Notes: a model not told the origin generated them from the letters alone. A stretch of 64,000 nt of DNA from Chimonanthus salicifolius (GCA_013350335.1 CM023540.1:18357828-18421827); one strand, 5' to 3'; counted from the first letter of the stretch, positions 21,200-35,400 are shown. Program-made: numbers and translations.

Positions 21200-22860
21200 T
21201 GAGCAACATACCTTTGGATGAGCTTATCATAATTGGAGTAGACTAAATGGACATGTAGAACGTACGAAAGGTGGGTGTAAAACCACACATTGAGGCAAAG
21301 AAATGACAGAGGAGAATCAATTTTGGATTTTGCAGTAACCTATGATTTAGTCATATTTAATACTTTGTTTCAAAAGAAAGAAGAATATCTTATTACATAT
21401 AGTAGTGAGTAGTCTAGGTTTCAAATAGATTTCTTTTAGGCGTAGAAGTGACATGTTGTTAGGATTGTAAAGTCATCTCTGGTGAAAGCCTCAAAACATA
21501 ACATAAACTTTTAGTCTTAGATTTGCTTGTTAAGAATGATTACAAAAAATAGCAACAAATAAGCCTCCCAAAGTTAGATGGTGAATTTGAGAGGGTAAAA
21601 ACCAAAAATAATGAAAGACAATGTGCTTAGTAGTGGAGAGAGAGATGATAATTCAAATCCTAATAAGATGTGGGCTAAGATGTCTAGACTCATTAAGCCA
21701 AATAAGTTTTAGGTGAAACTAACGGAAGCAGAACAAACTGGCAGAAGGATACGTGGTGATGGAACATCGAGGTAGAAAGAGTTTTACATGAGAAGAAGAA
21801 TCAATTTAACTAACTGAATCAAGGAATATGGTCGATTAAAAAAATTATAAGTTAGCACAAAATGCCGTTAATAAAACTGTAAGTAAAAGTCAATTATGAA
21901 GCCTTTGATGATTTGTATGTTAAATTAGAAACGAATGAAAAGAAGAAAAGAATTTATTAGCTCACCAAGATGCAAGACAGGAGAAGTAGATATTTTGACC
22001 ATTAAGGACAATAACCAAAGGGTTAGGGAAAGGTGGCAAACTTACTTTTGAGACATGTTGAATGCTTAATTTGAAGATGGATGTAATATGGAAGGAGACG
22101 AAAATGAGGGGAGATGAACAAATAACAAAAACAAAAGTAAATCAAACCTTGTAAAAGATGAAGAAGAATAGAGTGCTAGGACCGAATGACATCTCAATCG
22201 AAGTTTGGTCTATTTTAAATGAAAGCGGTATGTGTTGGTTGACACAATTATTTAATAAAATTTTAGCCTAAAACAAGATGCCAGATTAGTGGCGCAAGAG
22301 TATAGTTGTTCATTTTTATAAAAATAAAGGAGATATTTAACATTGTACCGATTAGTGAGTGATCAAACTCATGAGTGACACAATGAAATTTTGAGAAATG
22401 GTAATAGAGGGCTACCCAAGACAATAGTCAAATATTTCAGAGAACAAATTTGGGTTTATGTTAGGTACGCCAACAACAGAAGTGATTTTTATTTAAGACA
22501 ATTGATGGAGAAATTTAGGGAGAAGAAGAAGAATCTCTTTATAACTTTTATTAATTTAGAAAAGATCTATGATAGAGTACCAAATAAGCTAATTTGGAGA
22601 ACCTTAAGAAATAATATATTTCCAACTATTATGTTGAGATTATTCAAGATATTTACTGTGGTGCAACCACTAATGTTAGAATTGTTTGTGGCCAGACAAC
22701 GGATTTCCACAACAGTAAGACTCGATTAAGGATCTGCTTTAACCCCATACTTGTTTGTGCTAATCATGAATGACTTAACATTAGAAATTTAAAATGAAGT
22801 GCCATAATTTATATTTTTTACATATGATATAGTAGATTGATTTTATGCCGAAATCAATCA
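21200..22860 (+). mobile_element. Decayed LINE: endonuclease end and reverse transcriptase start
   Basis: The + strand reads pieces of a second plant LINE type through many stops. Near 21370 are QKKEEYLI words from the end of the endonuclease. About 22165-22210 reads the reverse-transcriptase words GPNDISIEVW. 22391-22729 reads LRQLMEKFREKKKN, FITFINLEKIYDRVPNKLIW, matching the RQLMEKYREKK and LEKAYDRVP motifs of this family. Copy stops near 22860, before RNase H. Old and non-functional. Confidence 0.78.
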
Positions 22861-23699
22861 AGTGAGAATCATGTTTTAATGTTTTTGATTTATTATTAGT
22901 AATAAAAGGATGGGGTTTGCATCTATATCTAACTTCCCAATTTATTATCTTGATTTCTCCTCTGACACATCAACAAATTGCCAGATAAAATCTTAGTCAT
23001 TCATAAAATAACAAACTTTTAAAGATACATTTTCTTTTTAATAATCATAGCTATAATGATTTGTCTTTTTACTGAGACAAAATCTTAATAACTTATATTT
23101 TCATTAGGGGCTTGATTTGTTTCTCCATTTAAACTTTAAGGCAAAGAGTTGGATGAATTAAAATCATTTGATAAATGAACAATTTAGATTCATTTGACGA
23201 ACTCTCAAAATCATCTCTTTTGTATTAAAATAGTATAGGATTGTTACGTGGATGGTGGTCACTTACTTGCGAAACATGAAACCAGAGGTACTTTTCTTAA
23301 AAATTGGACCACGTTGAAGGGGCTTAATTGCAAATTTTCCACGGGAAGAAGGTCCTGAATTGGAAGAAACCAGATCTCGAAATTCAATCTCGGAGGCGAG
23401 AAGGAAAAGGAGAAAAAAAAAGCCGACGACGAAAGAGGGAGAAACAGCATTTAGAACGATTGGCGAGGCAGATAGCGAATTGCCATCCCGACCATCTAGG
23501 CGTCGACATTTGGCTTTCCAAACCGTTCATCTAACTGGCCCCACTCTCGATCTGTCGCATGAAAAAGTGCCAGCATTTAGACACTTTCACCACCCAACGC
23601 CGTCCATACGAAGCACAATAAGGATAACTTCCGTTAGGGGCCGTTTCGTATTTCGACGCAAGTGGAGGAGAAACGCGTCTCTCCTCATTTCGCCAGCCA
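22861..23699 (+). other. Intergenic region upstream of the ELMO gene; candidate promoter
   Basis: 22861-23300 is AT-rich and unrecognised. From about 23380 base composition becomes richer in GC and purines with CpG sites (for example AAGCCGACGACGAAAGAGGG at 23420), as often seen near plant 5' leaders. A short open frame at 23360-23737 on the + strand has no recognisable protein family; I treat it as leader or promoter sequence. Confidence 0.35.
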
Positions 23700-23774
23700 T
23701 TTCTGGGTGGCATCAGTTTTTCCTCCTCGTGCAATAAGAGAAGAGAATATCGTGGTTTCTCCCGATTTCGTCAG
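23700..23774 (+). other. Candidate 5' untranslated exon of the ELMO gene
   Basis: The ELMO start codon exon begins right after a good acceptor (ACTGCACAG at 29277) with 26 untranslated bases, so an upstream untranslated exon is needed. The only GC-richer, CpG-containing stretch before it ends in a consensus donor, TTTCGTCAG/GTGTGA, at 23774/23775. The 5' boundary shown is arbitrary. This is inference from composition and splice consensus; transcript data would settle it. Confidence 0.35.
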
Positions 23775-25119
23775 GTGTGATTCATTTTCTTTTTCCTTCG
23801 AATGATCAATATCTTTGATTCGGATCCCAGAAACCCAAAACATTTAGCAGGGTTTTTGAAAACGACTACTTCTGGTAATGTAGCATGGGATCATGGGTAG
23901 AATTGGAGTTCTGTAGAATTTGCTAACTTCTGTAAAGAATTACTTGTTTCTTGAAAGAATTCTGGAGTGGGAATTCTAACTCCATAATATATATTCTGCT
24001 AGAATTCTGGAGCATGTATGAAATTCTCCAATTATGTAATCCTCAGATTCCAGCTAACAGTTCAAGTATACCAAACACAAAAGAGCTATTGTAGGTTCTC
24101 TGAATTCCAGAATTAGTAGTATCCAATAAATTCTGGAATGTAGATGACTGTGAAGTCTACTGTAATTTTCTGTCAAATTGCGGCTAAATATGTAACTAGG
24201 TTTTTCATTGCCTGCTGATTGAGTGCACAAGTAATGCCTTGGTTGAGGCGCCGTTAATGGTTTCGGCCTTCATGAACTAATTATGTAATAATGCTTATAG
24301 AGAGGGGTTTTAAGCAGCATTCAGGCAAGTTTGTGCTTAAAGCCTTAAACCATGTGGTATTGTGTTAATGTGTCTTATTGACTTGTAATTGTACAGACAA
24401 GGCAGTACCTGCCTTGTTCAACATATGTGTAATTTACCCAAATCATATGATTTGGTTTTTCTGGTTCTGATGTGCATGTTGTGACATTTTAATTATGGAT
24501 GTTTTAATACACAGCATACCTTAATCCGGATGTTTCAGTTATTGTTTAGAAGCATATTCTACCATTCCTCGAACCCGGTACAGTTGGCAAGGAATATACG
24601 GTTCCTACCACCCAGGCAACGAGAAATGGTTCAGTTATTGTTCAACAGTGGTTAATTTACTGATTGATTTGAATGCCCAAGAAGGGAATGGAGTGGTTTC
24701 TGGTACCCATGTTTTGGTGCAAATGATTACAGAGTACAAGGTCCTGGAATCTTTCACTTGGATTTTGTCTTTTGACATAGAAAAGTAGACACACCAGCAA
24801 AGCTACTCTTTTCTATAAGCTCCTTTCTGGGACCATTATGTGGAAGATATCCTTCCATCTAGGAGGTGTTGCAACATCTGGAAAGTAAAATAAAACACTC
24901 CAACTTTCCAAGGGAGGAACCTAGAAACAGGAACTAGCATCCATAGCTGAATATTCTGTGATACGAGTGAGGGGCTAGTCGTGTGTTGGATAAGTTTCCA
25001 GAAGGCTCTATCCTGTTTTAAGATAGAACCAAGTAAGCAATGTTAGGAACAACAGTTATGCAGTTACTGCTTCAAAATATAACTCTGTAACAGCATGTCC
25101 TATCGCATCAACACAAAAA

Positions 25120-27070
25120 TCATTTTCCCATTTATGAAGGGAATAGCTTTGTAAGTTCTATAGCCATTTTCCATCCATTTATTGTCATCTTTTTGGTGTT
25201 CTACTTCCCTCTCTACCTTATCAAATTTTATGTTCTCCATCACTATGTCATAACCATTTTTACTTCTTGATCAAAGTCTTTAGTGGTCTCAGCCTACTCA
25301 TAGTACCATCTACTTGTAAGCTCTTCGTATTGGAATTGTTTTTGGTCTCCTTCATATGCACCAAAAACTATCGTAAATGACATTCTCTTATCTCTTTCTA
25401 CCGAGATAACCTATAAGCTTCCTCTAATTCACTTATTTCTCATTGTATCTTTGCTCACTACACCATACATTCATTTTACAGATACATCTCCAACACGAGT
25501 TTAACACAACCCGTGAATATCAAATAGTAAACCCAACTCACGAAGTAATGAAATTAATTGAATCAATTAACTTAAAACACGACACTCGAATGGGTTTTCA
25601 AAACAAACCTAAATACTCTTGAAATCCACTCACTTTTGTTAAAACTGGTTCTTAAAAGGACAACATCAAGCTTTAAAAGAAACTGGATTTAAACCATCAA
25701 ATAAAATCAGTTTCACTTATTTGAAAAACAAACACTTAGGCCTGGATTTTGATTCCAAAAAAAATTCCGTAAAAAAAGCTAACCTAATCTATACCCAACA
25801 ACCTTAGTTATCAAGATTAAAACCCACTTTAATCACCAATTCAGATTTGTATACGTTGTTTTCAACAGTAAAAAAAAAAATAAAAAACAGGGTTTTGATC
25901 TATTGTTATTGACTCACAACAACATTAAAACTGTTTGTAATTCTCACTTAAAAATCAATTCAAAAGTAGAAAATTGAAACTGTTTTAAACCTTATTTCAA
26001 TCTCTGAAAATCTGATCATTCAGTAAAAGAAATCAATTTCCATACAAAACTTGTAACACTGGTTTAGTTTTAAATCAGTTTACAAAAACACTGTTTCGAA
26101 AACAGTTACACATTGCAAGTTCAACTTGGGTCTGGTTTTCAACACCTGCGAGTCGACGGGACTCGAGTTAATTAAACCATTAGCATTCCCACTGAGTCAC
26201 CGGGTTTAATCAACAATTAGAACCTTGATTCAATTAACTCCAAAACTTAGATGAGTTAAGAATTACCTGGTTCTTGGAGAGGAGAGTTCACTCGATCCTC
26301 AAGACGCCTCAACTCGGTGAGCAATCAATGCTAACTCGGCTGCAACTCGGTGCTTTCCTTCAACAATTCTTCATTGAAAATTCATAAAAGAAACATGCAT
26401 GTTACATACCTTTATATAATAATATAAAAGTCCTAAAACTACTCTAAGAAGGAGCCGACCCTCCTATCTTCTAAATCAAGTATTACCAACTTTGGAAATT
26501 AAACAAAGCAACTACTAATTAAAAACAAATCCCAATACTAAAACTAAGCCACGTGGTGGCGTATCCAAGTCCTACTCCTACCATTCCATGCAACTAGATT
26601 TAGGACTACCACCATCATTAGGACTTTATTCAAAAGAAGAACTGACCATGCTAAATCACGTCTAATGCTTGGACTTCACAAGTGGGCCCTAGCTGAATTA
26701 TTGGGCCTGACGATCCATCTTCATGTTTACACTCGAATACCCTCCTGCATCGAAGATACAATTTTCATCTTTCAACTCAGGGTCCGAACTTGCTAATTTA
26801 TCAATGCACCTGCCTGGATCAAAAGTGAAACTTTCTCTACCTCCATGGATGCCTGCATCAATTACTTTATCTTGTCTATTGCTCATCACCCAGCATTCAA
26901 CACCATATAGCATTTTAAGTTTATTATTATAAGAATAGATATGCAATCGGTAGGATACTTTGCTATTGTACAATATTCCACTGGCTGCCTACACTTATCT
27001 CATCTTGCACCAATCTTATTGGCTATATCGAAATCAGAGCCTCCCTTTGGTTCAACAAGTGCACCTAAAT
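25120..27070 (-). mobile_element. Antisense LINE remnant split by an inserted retroelement
   Basis: On the minus strand about 27060-26860 reads the late reverse-transcriptase region of a LINE (MLYGVECWVMSNRQDK, like the MLYGAECW motif of the family). The expected continuation appears only at about 25490-25350 (MYGVVSKDTMRNK and IRGSL, then RRPKTIPIRRAYK), in the same orientation. Between them lie about 1.35 kb of LTR-like sequence. Stops are frequent, so the copy is dead. Confidence 0.65.
25500..26840 (-). mobile_element. LTR-retrotransposon 3' remnant inserted in the LINE
   Basis: On the minus strand, a reading ending ELKDENCIFDAGGY is followed by a purine-rich stretch (GGAGGGTATTCGAG) and then TGTAAACATG at 26731, a layout like polymerase end, polypurine tract and LTR start in Ty3/gypsy elements. 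About 300 bp further is a TATA-like ATTATTATATAAAGG (minus strand, near 26425-26410). No PBS or second LTR is seen. Element class and right boundary are uncertain. Confidence 0.45.
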
Positions 27071-27269
27071 ATTGAAATTTCTTACTATGTGGCACTAAGT
27101 TATTTCCAATTTAATCAATTTGCTGTACCTACTCCCCAACCCACTAAACTTACACTTCATATATTCCATCTTTGTTTGACTAATGAAACAAACAACATTT
27201 CTTATAATGATGCCCATAATGGAATTGGAGGTGCTTTATTGTGCATTACTTTTAATGACAGACCATGCT

Positions 27270-27620
27270 AAGGTAATATGAAATATATTTAAGGCACATG
27301 ACATGTAGTGGATCAAAGGTTCCCATCATATGAAATGAAAGATTGTGAAGTACCATAAAACTAAATTTTAGGGCAAAAGGCCACTTTTTAGCCATTAAAA
27401 TAAAATACATCGAAAAGTACCACTTTGTTCGTCATAGGCTATTAAAATAAAATACTTCAAAATCAGTAGGGAGGTGCCCATCAATTTAAAGCATCTAGAT
27501 GAGATGGCTACCAATGACTTTTGGTCTCAATTGGTTTATTATAAATTCACCATGCTTCATTTCATATGGGGTGACCATTCCCACTACATGGCATTTGTCT
27601 AAAATACATTTTATGTTTCC
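27270..27620. mobile_element. MITE-like element with ~100-bp inverted repeats
   Basis: The left arm GACATGTAGTGGATCAAAGG, CATCATATGAAATGAAA and the right arm TTTCATTTCATATGGGGTG, CCCACTACATGGCAT are imperfect reverse complements over about 90 bp. The middle holds two copies of CATTAAAATAAAATAC-like sequence. No coding capacity; target duplication not resolved. Confidence 0.55.
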
Positions 27621-29303
27621 TTAAACTAAAATTACAGAATCTGTTTCTTTAGCATTCTCCATTCACGACACACCATTAACAGATGGTTTTTGTTTATTAC
27701 TGTTAAATGACATACCATGGTCAGTCAGTTTTCTTATGAGTGCCTGATAGAATATGAGATGGTTCTTTTGATTCTTTTGCCACTTCTACAAAAATACAAT
27801 GGTTAAGAGTGATTGTAATTAGCGGTCATTAGAAGAACCTGCTGCATTTAAATATATTCTCTTACCATTGGAAATTGGAGTCGTTAAGAACCATGAAAAG
27901 CCATCCCTTTAGGTATAGCTTTTTCATTTGCCTCTTCTTTTCAATCTTCTTGATGATAGATCTAATCAACAAAGGTGCATTTTGATTAGTTCAAATTTGT
28001 AATGTGGATATTTTGATTGCATCAAATTAGTTCCTTATTTGGCTGCACATTTTGGACAGTTAAAAGAAGGGGAAAAAACCCTGAGAACTCGTTGTCGTGG
28101 ATTCCAGTCATAGTCTAGAAATTTGGATCTCCAACTTGACTCAAACATGGATTGTGTTGAGTTTTGACCACTCCAGACCAGACAGGTCAGATGTCTCTCC
28201 GCTTGCCTGTCCCTTGAGTTAAGTTGGCTGAGTTATTTTCTATTTTTTTTATAACTATGATTGCATTTTTATCCCCTATATTTGTATAACCAAGTTTGCC
28301 ATATGAAGAAGACATGAAAGGAAAAGAAATCAATTGTGAGTGAAAAAAATATCTTCTTCAGACTGTATTGTCCTTAGGACTTCAATGCAAGCTAACTTTG
28401 TAGGTGGCCCCATAATGTTACTGGTGCCTGAGGGCTATGCCTTCAATTTTTAGTTACTGATTTGATGATATTTATTTATTTCTAGGGAAGTTTATAGCAT
28501 TAAAACTAAAGGTACAAGGGGAGAACAGAATTATTCGATAGGAGGGAGTTAATATATTGCAATGGGAGGTTTGCAGGCTCCTCATGACTCTTCCTTAAAA
28601 ACATATCACATTTTAAATTTGCTGCCCTTAAAAAAATAAGAAGGCTTTGTATCTCGAGGATCTACATAAATGGCTAGGTAGCCACTGGAAGAGGAAGATG
28701 AAGAACACATGCCCCAAAATCTTCGCCATGCCTCAAAACTTTGCTACTAGGATGTTGCTCATTAAGATGGATCTCCTAGCCCTAATTGTGAAACATTTGC
28801 TTTCACCACCACTTCCACTGCCCACTTCAATTCTTTAGTTTAGTAACTGATAAACAGATAAAGAGATCCATCTTACTGATAGGAGGGGCCCTAAAACTAT
28901 CATTAATTACATCTAGCTATTCATAGTTAAGTAGTTCCTCTGTTCCCTTTGAAATGCTTGGAAACACCAGCCCAAGAGATCAGATGAGTCAGTTACAAAA
29001 TCTCAAGTAGTTCTTGCTGTATTAAAAATGTTATTGAGCTCTAAATGGATCTCAAGTTGGATTGAAGAAGATGAATGATATCATGGGATATTGAACCCCT
29101 TTTTTGTGATCATTACTCTTTATAAAGGTAGAGATTGTGATGAATGCTAGTGTTGGATGCTTCTCTAAACTAATGGCATTTATCTGAATTTTCTTCTGAG
29201 CTGGCATTTCCTTTTGATATCTTATTCATGGATGGGTTTTTTCTTATTTCTTTTTCTTTTGTAATGTGACTGCACAGTCAGCATAGTCAAAGAAACGTGA
29301 ATC

Positions 29304-29441
29304 ATGGCATCAAGAACTTTAAGGAGGAGACTCCATGGAGATGTTGATGGAAGAAATCATGACCATTTAGATGTCTCAGGATCAGATGTTCTAAGTGAAC
29401 CTCTTCTTGGGAATTATAGACGTGAAGAAAGCCACTCAGCG
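29304..29441 (+). CDS. ELMO gene, coding exon 1
   Basis: Starts with ATG 29304, 26 bp after the acceptor CAG ending at 29277. Forty-six whole codons, from MASRTLRRRLHGDVDG to REESHSA; donor GCG/GTATTT. The upstream context AATCATGGC fits plant initiation, and MASRTLRRRL is the familiar start of this group. Confidence 0.88.
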
Positions 29442-32400
29442 GTATTTTGCTTTCTCTTTTTGCTCTTGTAGAATAAATAGATGAAGTTACATCTAAGTGC
29501 CAAATACCATATGATGCTTGATCAGAAAAATGTCCGCCCACAACCACACCGCCCCGACCCCCCCCCCCCCCCCCACCTTTTTGTTGTGTTCAAGCAGCAA
29601 CTGTACTGGTGGGATGCTCATTTTAATGATCTAAGTCTGGGCCCCTATGGTGATCATCATGTTCTCTTTCTATTGCCTGATCCTAGTTATCCAACCTTTT
29701 TTTGGGTGAGGTACAAGTATTGGCTTGCAAAATGGACAGTTACATATAATCCAGGGTAATTTCCCTCGAGATATAGATAAAAAAACAGTACGACCTTCTT
29801 ACCTGAGACCTCTCCTTAAATAGGGACTGGGCCACATGCTTGGGTTTAGGAAAGTACATGTATAGGGGTGAGTGACACTTCACCTCTATCCATCATCTTA
29901 GCCTTTGATTTTGATAGTTTGAATCGGTAGATTATAGTAGATAAGGGTTAAGGGTTTAAAGTATCCAATTGAAAGTTCCTGCATTGGGTTTTGGAAGGAT
30001 ATCTGCCATAGAGATTCTCCTCTTTCTGTTCTGCTTCCCTCTCATTTTTTGGCTAGTCTCCTCTCCCCTGGAGCTCTTGTTGCCTAGTACTTTGATCTCC
30101 AAGGCAATCGCTTTGTCTGGAATATCAACTTCTATAGGAATTTCATGGACCATGAGACTTTCGAGTTCGCCAACCTTCTTTACCTCTTGAATGGTGTCCA
30201 TTGTTCCATCTTCGATGAAGACTACAGAATCTGGAAACCAGACAAATCAGGTCCATTCTTGGTAAAAGCCTTTTTTCAACTGGGTTTTCAATGCTTCCTT
30301 TAGTCCCATAGTCAACCCTACCATCTGGTCGTCTAAAGTCCTCCCTGTGTTATTTGCTTCAGTTGGGTTGTGAGCCTTGGGAGGATTCTTACTGGGGGAT
30401 AACATTTGCAAGAGATGCCATGTGAAGGTCAACTGCTGCCCCCTTTGTTGTTATATTTCTGAGGATGTTGATGATTTGCTTATTTATTTCCTTTCTCATC
30501 AGAAGTTTGGGATTTTATCCTTTGACTTGTTTGACATCCGTTGGGTTATGCCACATCTCTTGCCCAACTTTCTTGCTTTTGGATGTTCTTTAGAGGTTCT
30601 TCCACACTTTATCTTATGGCGCCTTTCCTTTTTTGCCACAATATGGACTCTTGGGTGGGAAAGAGATAACTGTGCCCTCAAAGACAAGATGGGATCGCAT
30701 AAGAACATCTCTTTTCATGTCAAAGCTAAATGCATCTTTTGGGCCTCTTCTTTCTAGGAGTTCCAAGAGTTCCCCACATTGGACCTGTTTTGGGCTCCGA
30801 AAGAAAGTATAGGCATCGGTTAGTGCTGATCTCTTGTATCCAGGTGCTACCCTTCCCTATTCTTCTGTAATTTGTGGGGCTGTTTTGGCCCCTTAGTTTG
30901 TATTTTGTGCACTTCTTGTGATCTTTGCAATAATTTTTTTTGTTAGTACCTACAAAATGAAAATTCTGAAGGGCAAAATGACACGACTAGAATGAATTTT
31001 TTTTTTTTTGAGCGGTAACAAATAGAAAAAATATATTAATGATAAAAATATACAAAGGATGTCATCAAAGGGTCTAAGAAACATAAACCCCAAGATAGCC
31101 AGAAAGAAAAGAGCAAAGTATAAAGAGCAGAGTGCAAAACTACAAATAATGCCCTCCAACATAAGCAAAAACCCAGTTTCCCCAAAAGATCTCATAGATA
31201 AAACAGGCCACTAGTATTAGAATCCACCCTGTTTTTGGCAAAAAAGTCAGCAACTCTTTGCATATCTCCTGACTGCCACGAAAGCTGATGTAGGACACGC
31301 AGAGCTTAATCCCATTTTTAGTATTTTATTATTTTCGTATTTAGTAGTGTCCTTTTAGAAAGCCAAGTCGGTGGCTTTCTTAGTTTATTTAGGAGTCCAA
31401 GTTGTATTTAGTAGTTGTAGTAGGGTTGGAAACCATTTTCGTGTCCTTCCAAACTTAGAGTCCTTTTCTATTTTGTTTTTTTGTTTTTATTATAATAGCC
31501 ACGGTTGTAAGTAGAGGGACATCTTTCATACGAATAATGAATTGAATAAAGTTGATTTGGTTAATTATCTTCTCCTTCCTCTGCTAAGTTGCAGACTCTA
31601 TCTCTTCCTGCCTAGTTGCAAGCGTGTTCCGCATGAATTTGTTCAGAGCCAAGGTTCTTTGTATCTATGTTATACAGAAACGACCCTATTGGGAGATAGG
31701 TCCCTGTATTATCAAGGACGCTCGTGGTCTCGAACCCCACCATTTTTCCGCAATCGCCAAATCTGGACATTATTCCAGGTAAGATCTACATTCACCGCAC
31801 ATCCTCCCATCTACTATCCCAATCCCCATCCTCCTCCCTTTTTCCCAAAGAAGAAAAAAAAACAAAAAACAACAAAACCAAAGCCAAGAAACCCAGACCT
31901 GTCACAGTTCCACTGCCCATAACCCATTGCTTCTGCCTCCTCTATTAGCCTCCAACAACCATCGGCCGATCATACCATAGTCACCTCTGCTCCGTACAGA
32001 TAGTTTCGTTTTTTATCACCATCTTCCTCAAACCCAAGTACTCACCGCCCCCTTCTCATCTTCTTCTCCTGTGATTCGCAGCCTCTGCATCTCTTCCTCT
32101 GCTCCTATTGTTGCCACCCTCCCTTGCCTTTCTGTTGTCCCAAACTGTGACCTTTTGCCTCTTCATCTCTTTCCGCTGCTCTTCTACGACCCCAAATATC
32201 CATTTGTATTCTCACCCTTGGTTCAACCCTAAACTTATTACCTCCCATTGCAATAGCCATCCAGTCTTTTGCCTTCTTCCTATTTCCCTCATCCCAATTG
32301 CTGCCTCATTACATTCAAATCCCTTTTCCCAACTTTCCACCTCCTTTTATAAGTCTCATTCAATGCATCCCCCACTTACCCAATAAACCATCGGTTCCCA

Positions 32401-35400
32401 ATATCTTTTATTGTCCTTTCATCCATGCATTTAATGCCATGAAAAGCAACAATTTCTCTTCACATAATTACCCCTTACTTTATACCTTTTTACCCACTAC
32501 CATTACTTTCATCTCTTTCCACAAATACTCTCATCTTCTTAGAGATTGACATACTCTATCCCATTCCACCTTTGACCGAAGTCATAGCCAAAACTGTTGG
32601 ACCCACCCATCTTTGACCAGATTGACCTGTGTTGACCAAGTTTGACCAGACACTTTATGTAACGCTCCGACCCGGAAGTGGGCCCGGAACACCACTATTT
32701 TTTTTGTAAACTAATCTCCAAGCTTTCTAAAAGGTCTGGATCAAAAGTTAGGCCCAAAAAGCCACACATGAACTTAACATGTGGACTCAAACACATTCCA
32801 TAAGCCTACCCACAAGTAAACATAAACACCTATTTCCATAAACGAAATATTATTCAATCATCTTATTACATAATCTAACACAGAAAAGTACCACATGCGG
32901 TGCTTTGCACAAATTATGGTTCCAAAGAACCAAAATCAACGAGTTCCCTTAAAAGGGAGAAAACCAAGATCACGCCAAAACTTATCCTTCCTAAGCTTGA
33001 TACGGAGGTTCCACCTCTTTGGGTACATCTCTTGAAAGGTGAGTGGGGGTGAGCTAACTAGTCCAGTGAAAGAAATATAACAATGCAGTCTAATGAACAT
33101 CAGGTTAGTCAAATAATCAATATTTTAAAATAACAGTTCAAAGCTTGCCAAAATCTCATTTTCAATCCACAACTGTCACCATCCACCGTAACGCCTAGAT
33201 ACTATACTGAGACCAATAGTATTAAGTCTCGACACGATCAAAATATTCCTTGCAAGTACATCTCCGGTACACCCCAAAAACCGGTACTGACACACATGAA
33301 GTCAGGCATTGTCGACCCACGTGGTCCAGTAAATGTAAACCGACACACACAGCTCGGCAGTGGTTCAATAGTAAAGGGTACGTGGAAGCAGTATCAACAT
33401 CATCACAGCTCATAAGTATATTACGTATGATCAACATCATAAATATTTACAAGCACTTTTCACAATAGTGCATAATGTCTAGGCATATGAGTGGGTTCAT
33501 CAACACTAATTTTTGAAACCACTCATTGCCCAAGATCCAATCTTTTTAACCTGATTTACCCTTACTGTAATGTTAAGTCTCATCACCGTAAATGTGTGGT
33601 ATCGAAGTCTCTGTCAACATGCAAACAGATATACAATCAATAGATAGTCAGAATACATAGCATACAAGGCAATACATACTTGTAGTATTTCAAATCTATC
33701 TTTTTTTTTTTTTTCCAAAAATCTCCAGGGGAAATGGAATTGAGTCTCCTATTTGGTTTCTAACCATTTTAATTTGCAATAAATAGCAATGCATATAATA
33801 AATAGGTGCTCAGGCCACTACTCATATTGCCTTCTGGGCATGACCAGATTGACGTATTGAGTTAGGTCTAGATGTATAAGGTGCTCAGGCCACTACTCTT
33901 ATAGCGAGTTAGGCCTAGAGGTCACTCAGTGCCCGAACCCTTTTTTTCTATCGAGCGGCGAAGTAAATCGCACAGCTACAGATAGCTACCGGGCTGTCAG
34001 CCACAGATAGAGAGTATCGGCCTCGAAGTGAATACAATAAGTAATACACTATAGTATTTAAGAGAGAAGGGGTTAGTATCATTTTTAATTATCAAAGGCG
34101 TATAAACATCACATGAAAACCTAGGATCTAACACATGTATCTTAAATCAAACCAAGATTTATCATTCAAAGACTGGGTTCCTTGGAACATGCCTCGGAAC
34201 CAGGTACTGTGGCTTCAGACCTTCCGAACCACTGCCTAACTAGTCCACAGAACCTCAGAACATTGTTCTGATCTTCGGACCGTCCGAGGGTCAAGTCTCG
34301 GACCGTCCGAGCGTGCTTCCGAACTGAAAAAATAGAAAATGGATTTTCGGTGGGTCTCTGTGTGTCTCGAAACATGCCGAGAGAATCTCCGATCGTCCGA
34401 TCTAATCGATCCATCCGAAGGAGACTCGAAACAACCAGGAGCAGAGGCGGGAGAAACATTTGGCCTCTGGACACTTCGAAACCCCGAACTTAAGTTCGGA
34501 ACGTCCGAAGCACAACTCTCGGACCTTCCGAGAGTCGTCTTCTTCCTCTGTCTGCAGCAGCAGACAGTAACGGCGCCGGGAGGGTGAAATACGAATCCAG
34601 AAACAGTGGATTTTCTGGATTCGTTTTCCACATCCAATTGGTCAGATGGACTCCTCTGTGAGTCCTCTTGACATAGGGAATAAATTAAAGTTTTAACACT
34701 GATTAACACATTAGATTTTAACATCAAAACCGGAATGACATAAGAATTTCCAAGTTTTTCTTAAACTTCAAACTCTTTTTTTTTTACTCAAAATTCAGTC
34801 AAATTTGCTTCTTCTTGACTCTAAACTTGTTAAAATTTAAAAAGGAACACAGAGGTTACCTTCGCTTGAGCTCTGAAGTTGAAAATCCGAACTTTGAAAA
34901 ATCTCCCACTTCAAGCTATGGTGAAAGAATTTTGAAAAACAGAGAGGGACGCCAGCTGGTTTTCACTGAGGTTGGTTTTTCATCTGGGGTGAATCCAGCT
35001 GGGAAGAAGGTTACATTATATAGAACCATCTAATGGCTGGGTGAAAGCCACCTCACCGGTAGCCCACGGGCGTGCATGGGAGTGGCTTGCCACATAGCAA
35101 CAGTAAATCGGCACAGTAAATACAGTTTGCAGATAAGTCTCTCTAGGGATTTTGCAAATAGGTCCTGTTTTGGCTAAAATCGATTTTTAACTAAAATCAT
35201 GATTTAAAAAGCTTAAATAATTTAATCCAACTTATCAGAAATGTTGGGTTTAATAAATTCTATTTGGCATAAAATTTTGGAGGTTTAAAATTTATCAAAA
35301 ATTAAAGATTTAGATAAAATCCACAATTTGACACTATTTACTCCATTTAACTTGTGTTAAGTAAAAGGGTTTAAAATCTTTATTTTCAAACTTTGGAGGA

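Larger units (their letters stand above)
23775..29277 (+). other. Presumed first (5' untranslated) intron of the ELMO gene
   Basis: About 5.5 kb if the upstream exon is right. It contains an unrecognised stretch (23775-25100) with many AATTCTGGA and TCCAGAATT words at 23890-24150, an antisense LINE split by an LTR-type insertion (25100-27070), and a MITE-like inverted repeat (about 27270-27620). The remainder, 27620-29277, shows nothing I can name. Confidence 0.45.

Noticed and set aside
23360..23737. A 125-codon open frame upstream of the ELMO gene
   Set aside because: Basic, low-complexity and without family resemblance; position and composition suit a 5' leader or promoter better.
29302..29547. 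An 81-codon minus-strand frame over ELMO exon 1
   Set aside because: The + strand reading is a spliced, conserved ELMO exon; this is a shadow.
34236..34727. A 163-codon frame on the minus strand in the solo LTR
   Set aside because: Its codons are made by the TCGGACCGTCCGA palindromes and it matches no retroelement protein; LTRs normally do not code.
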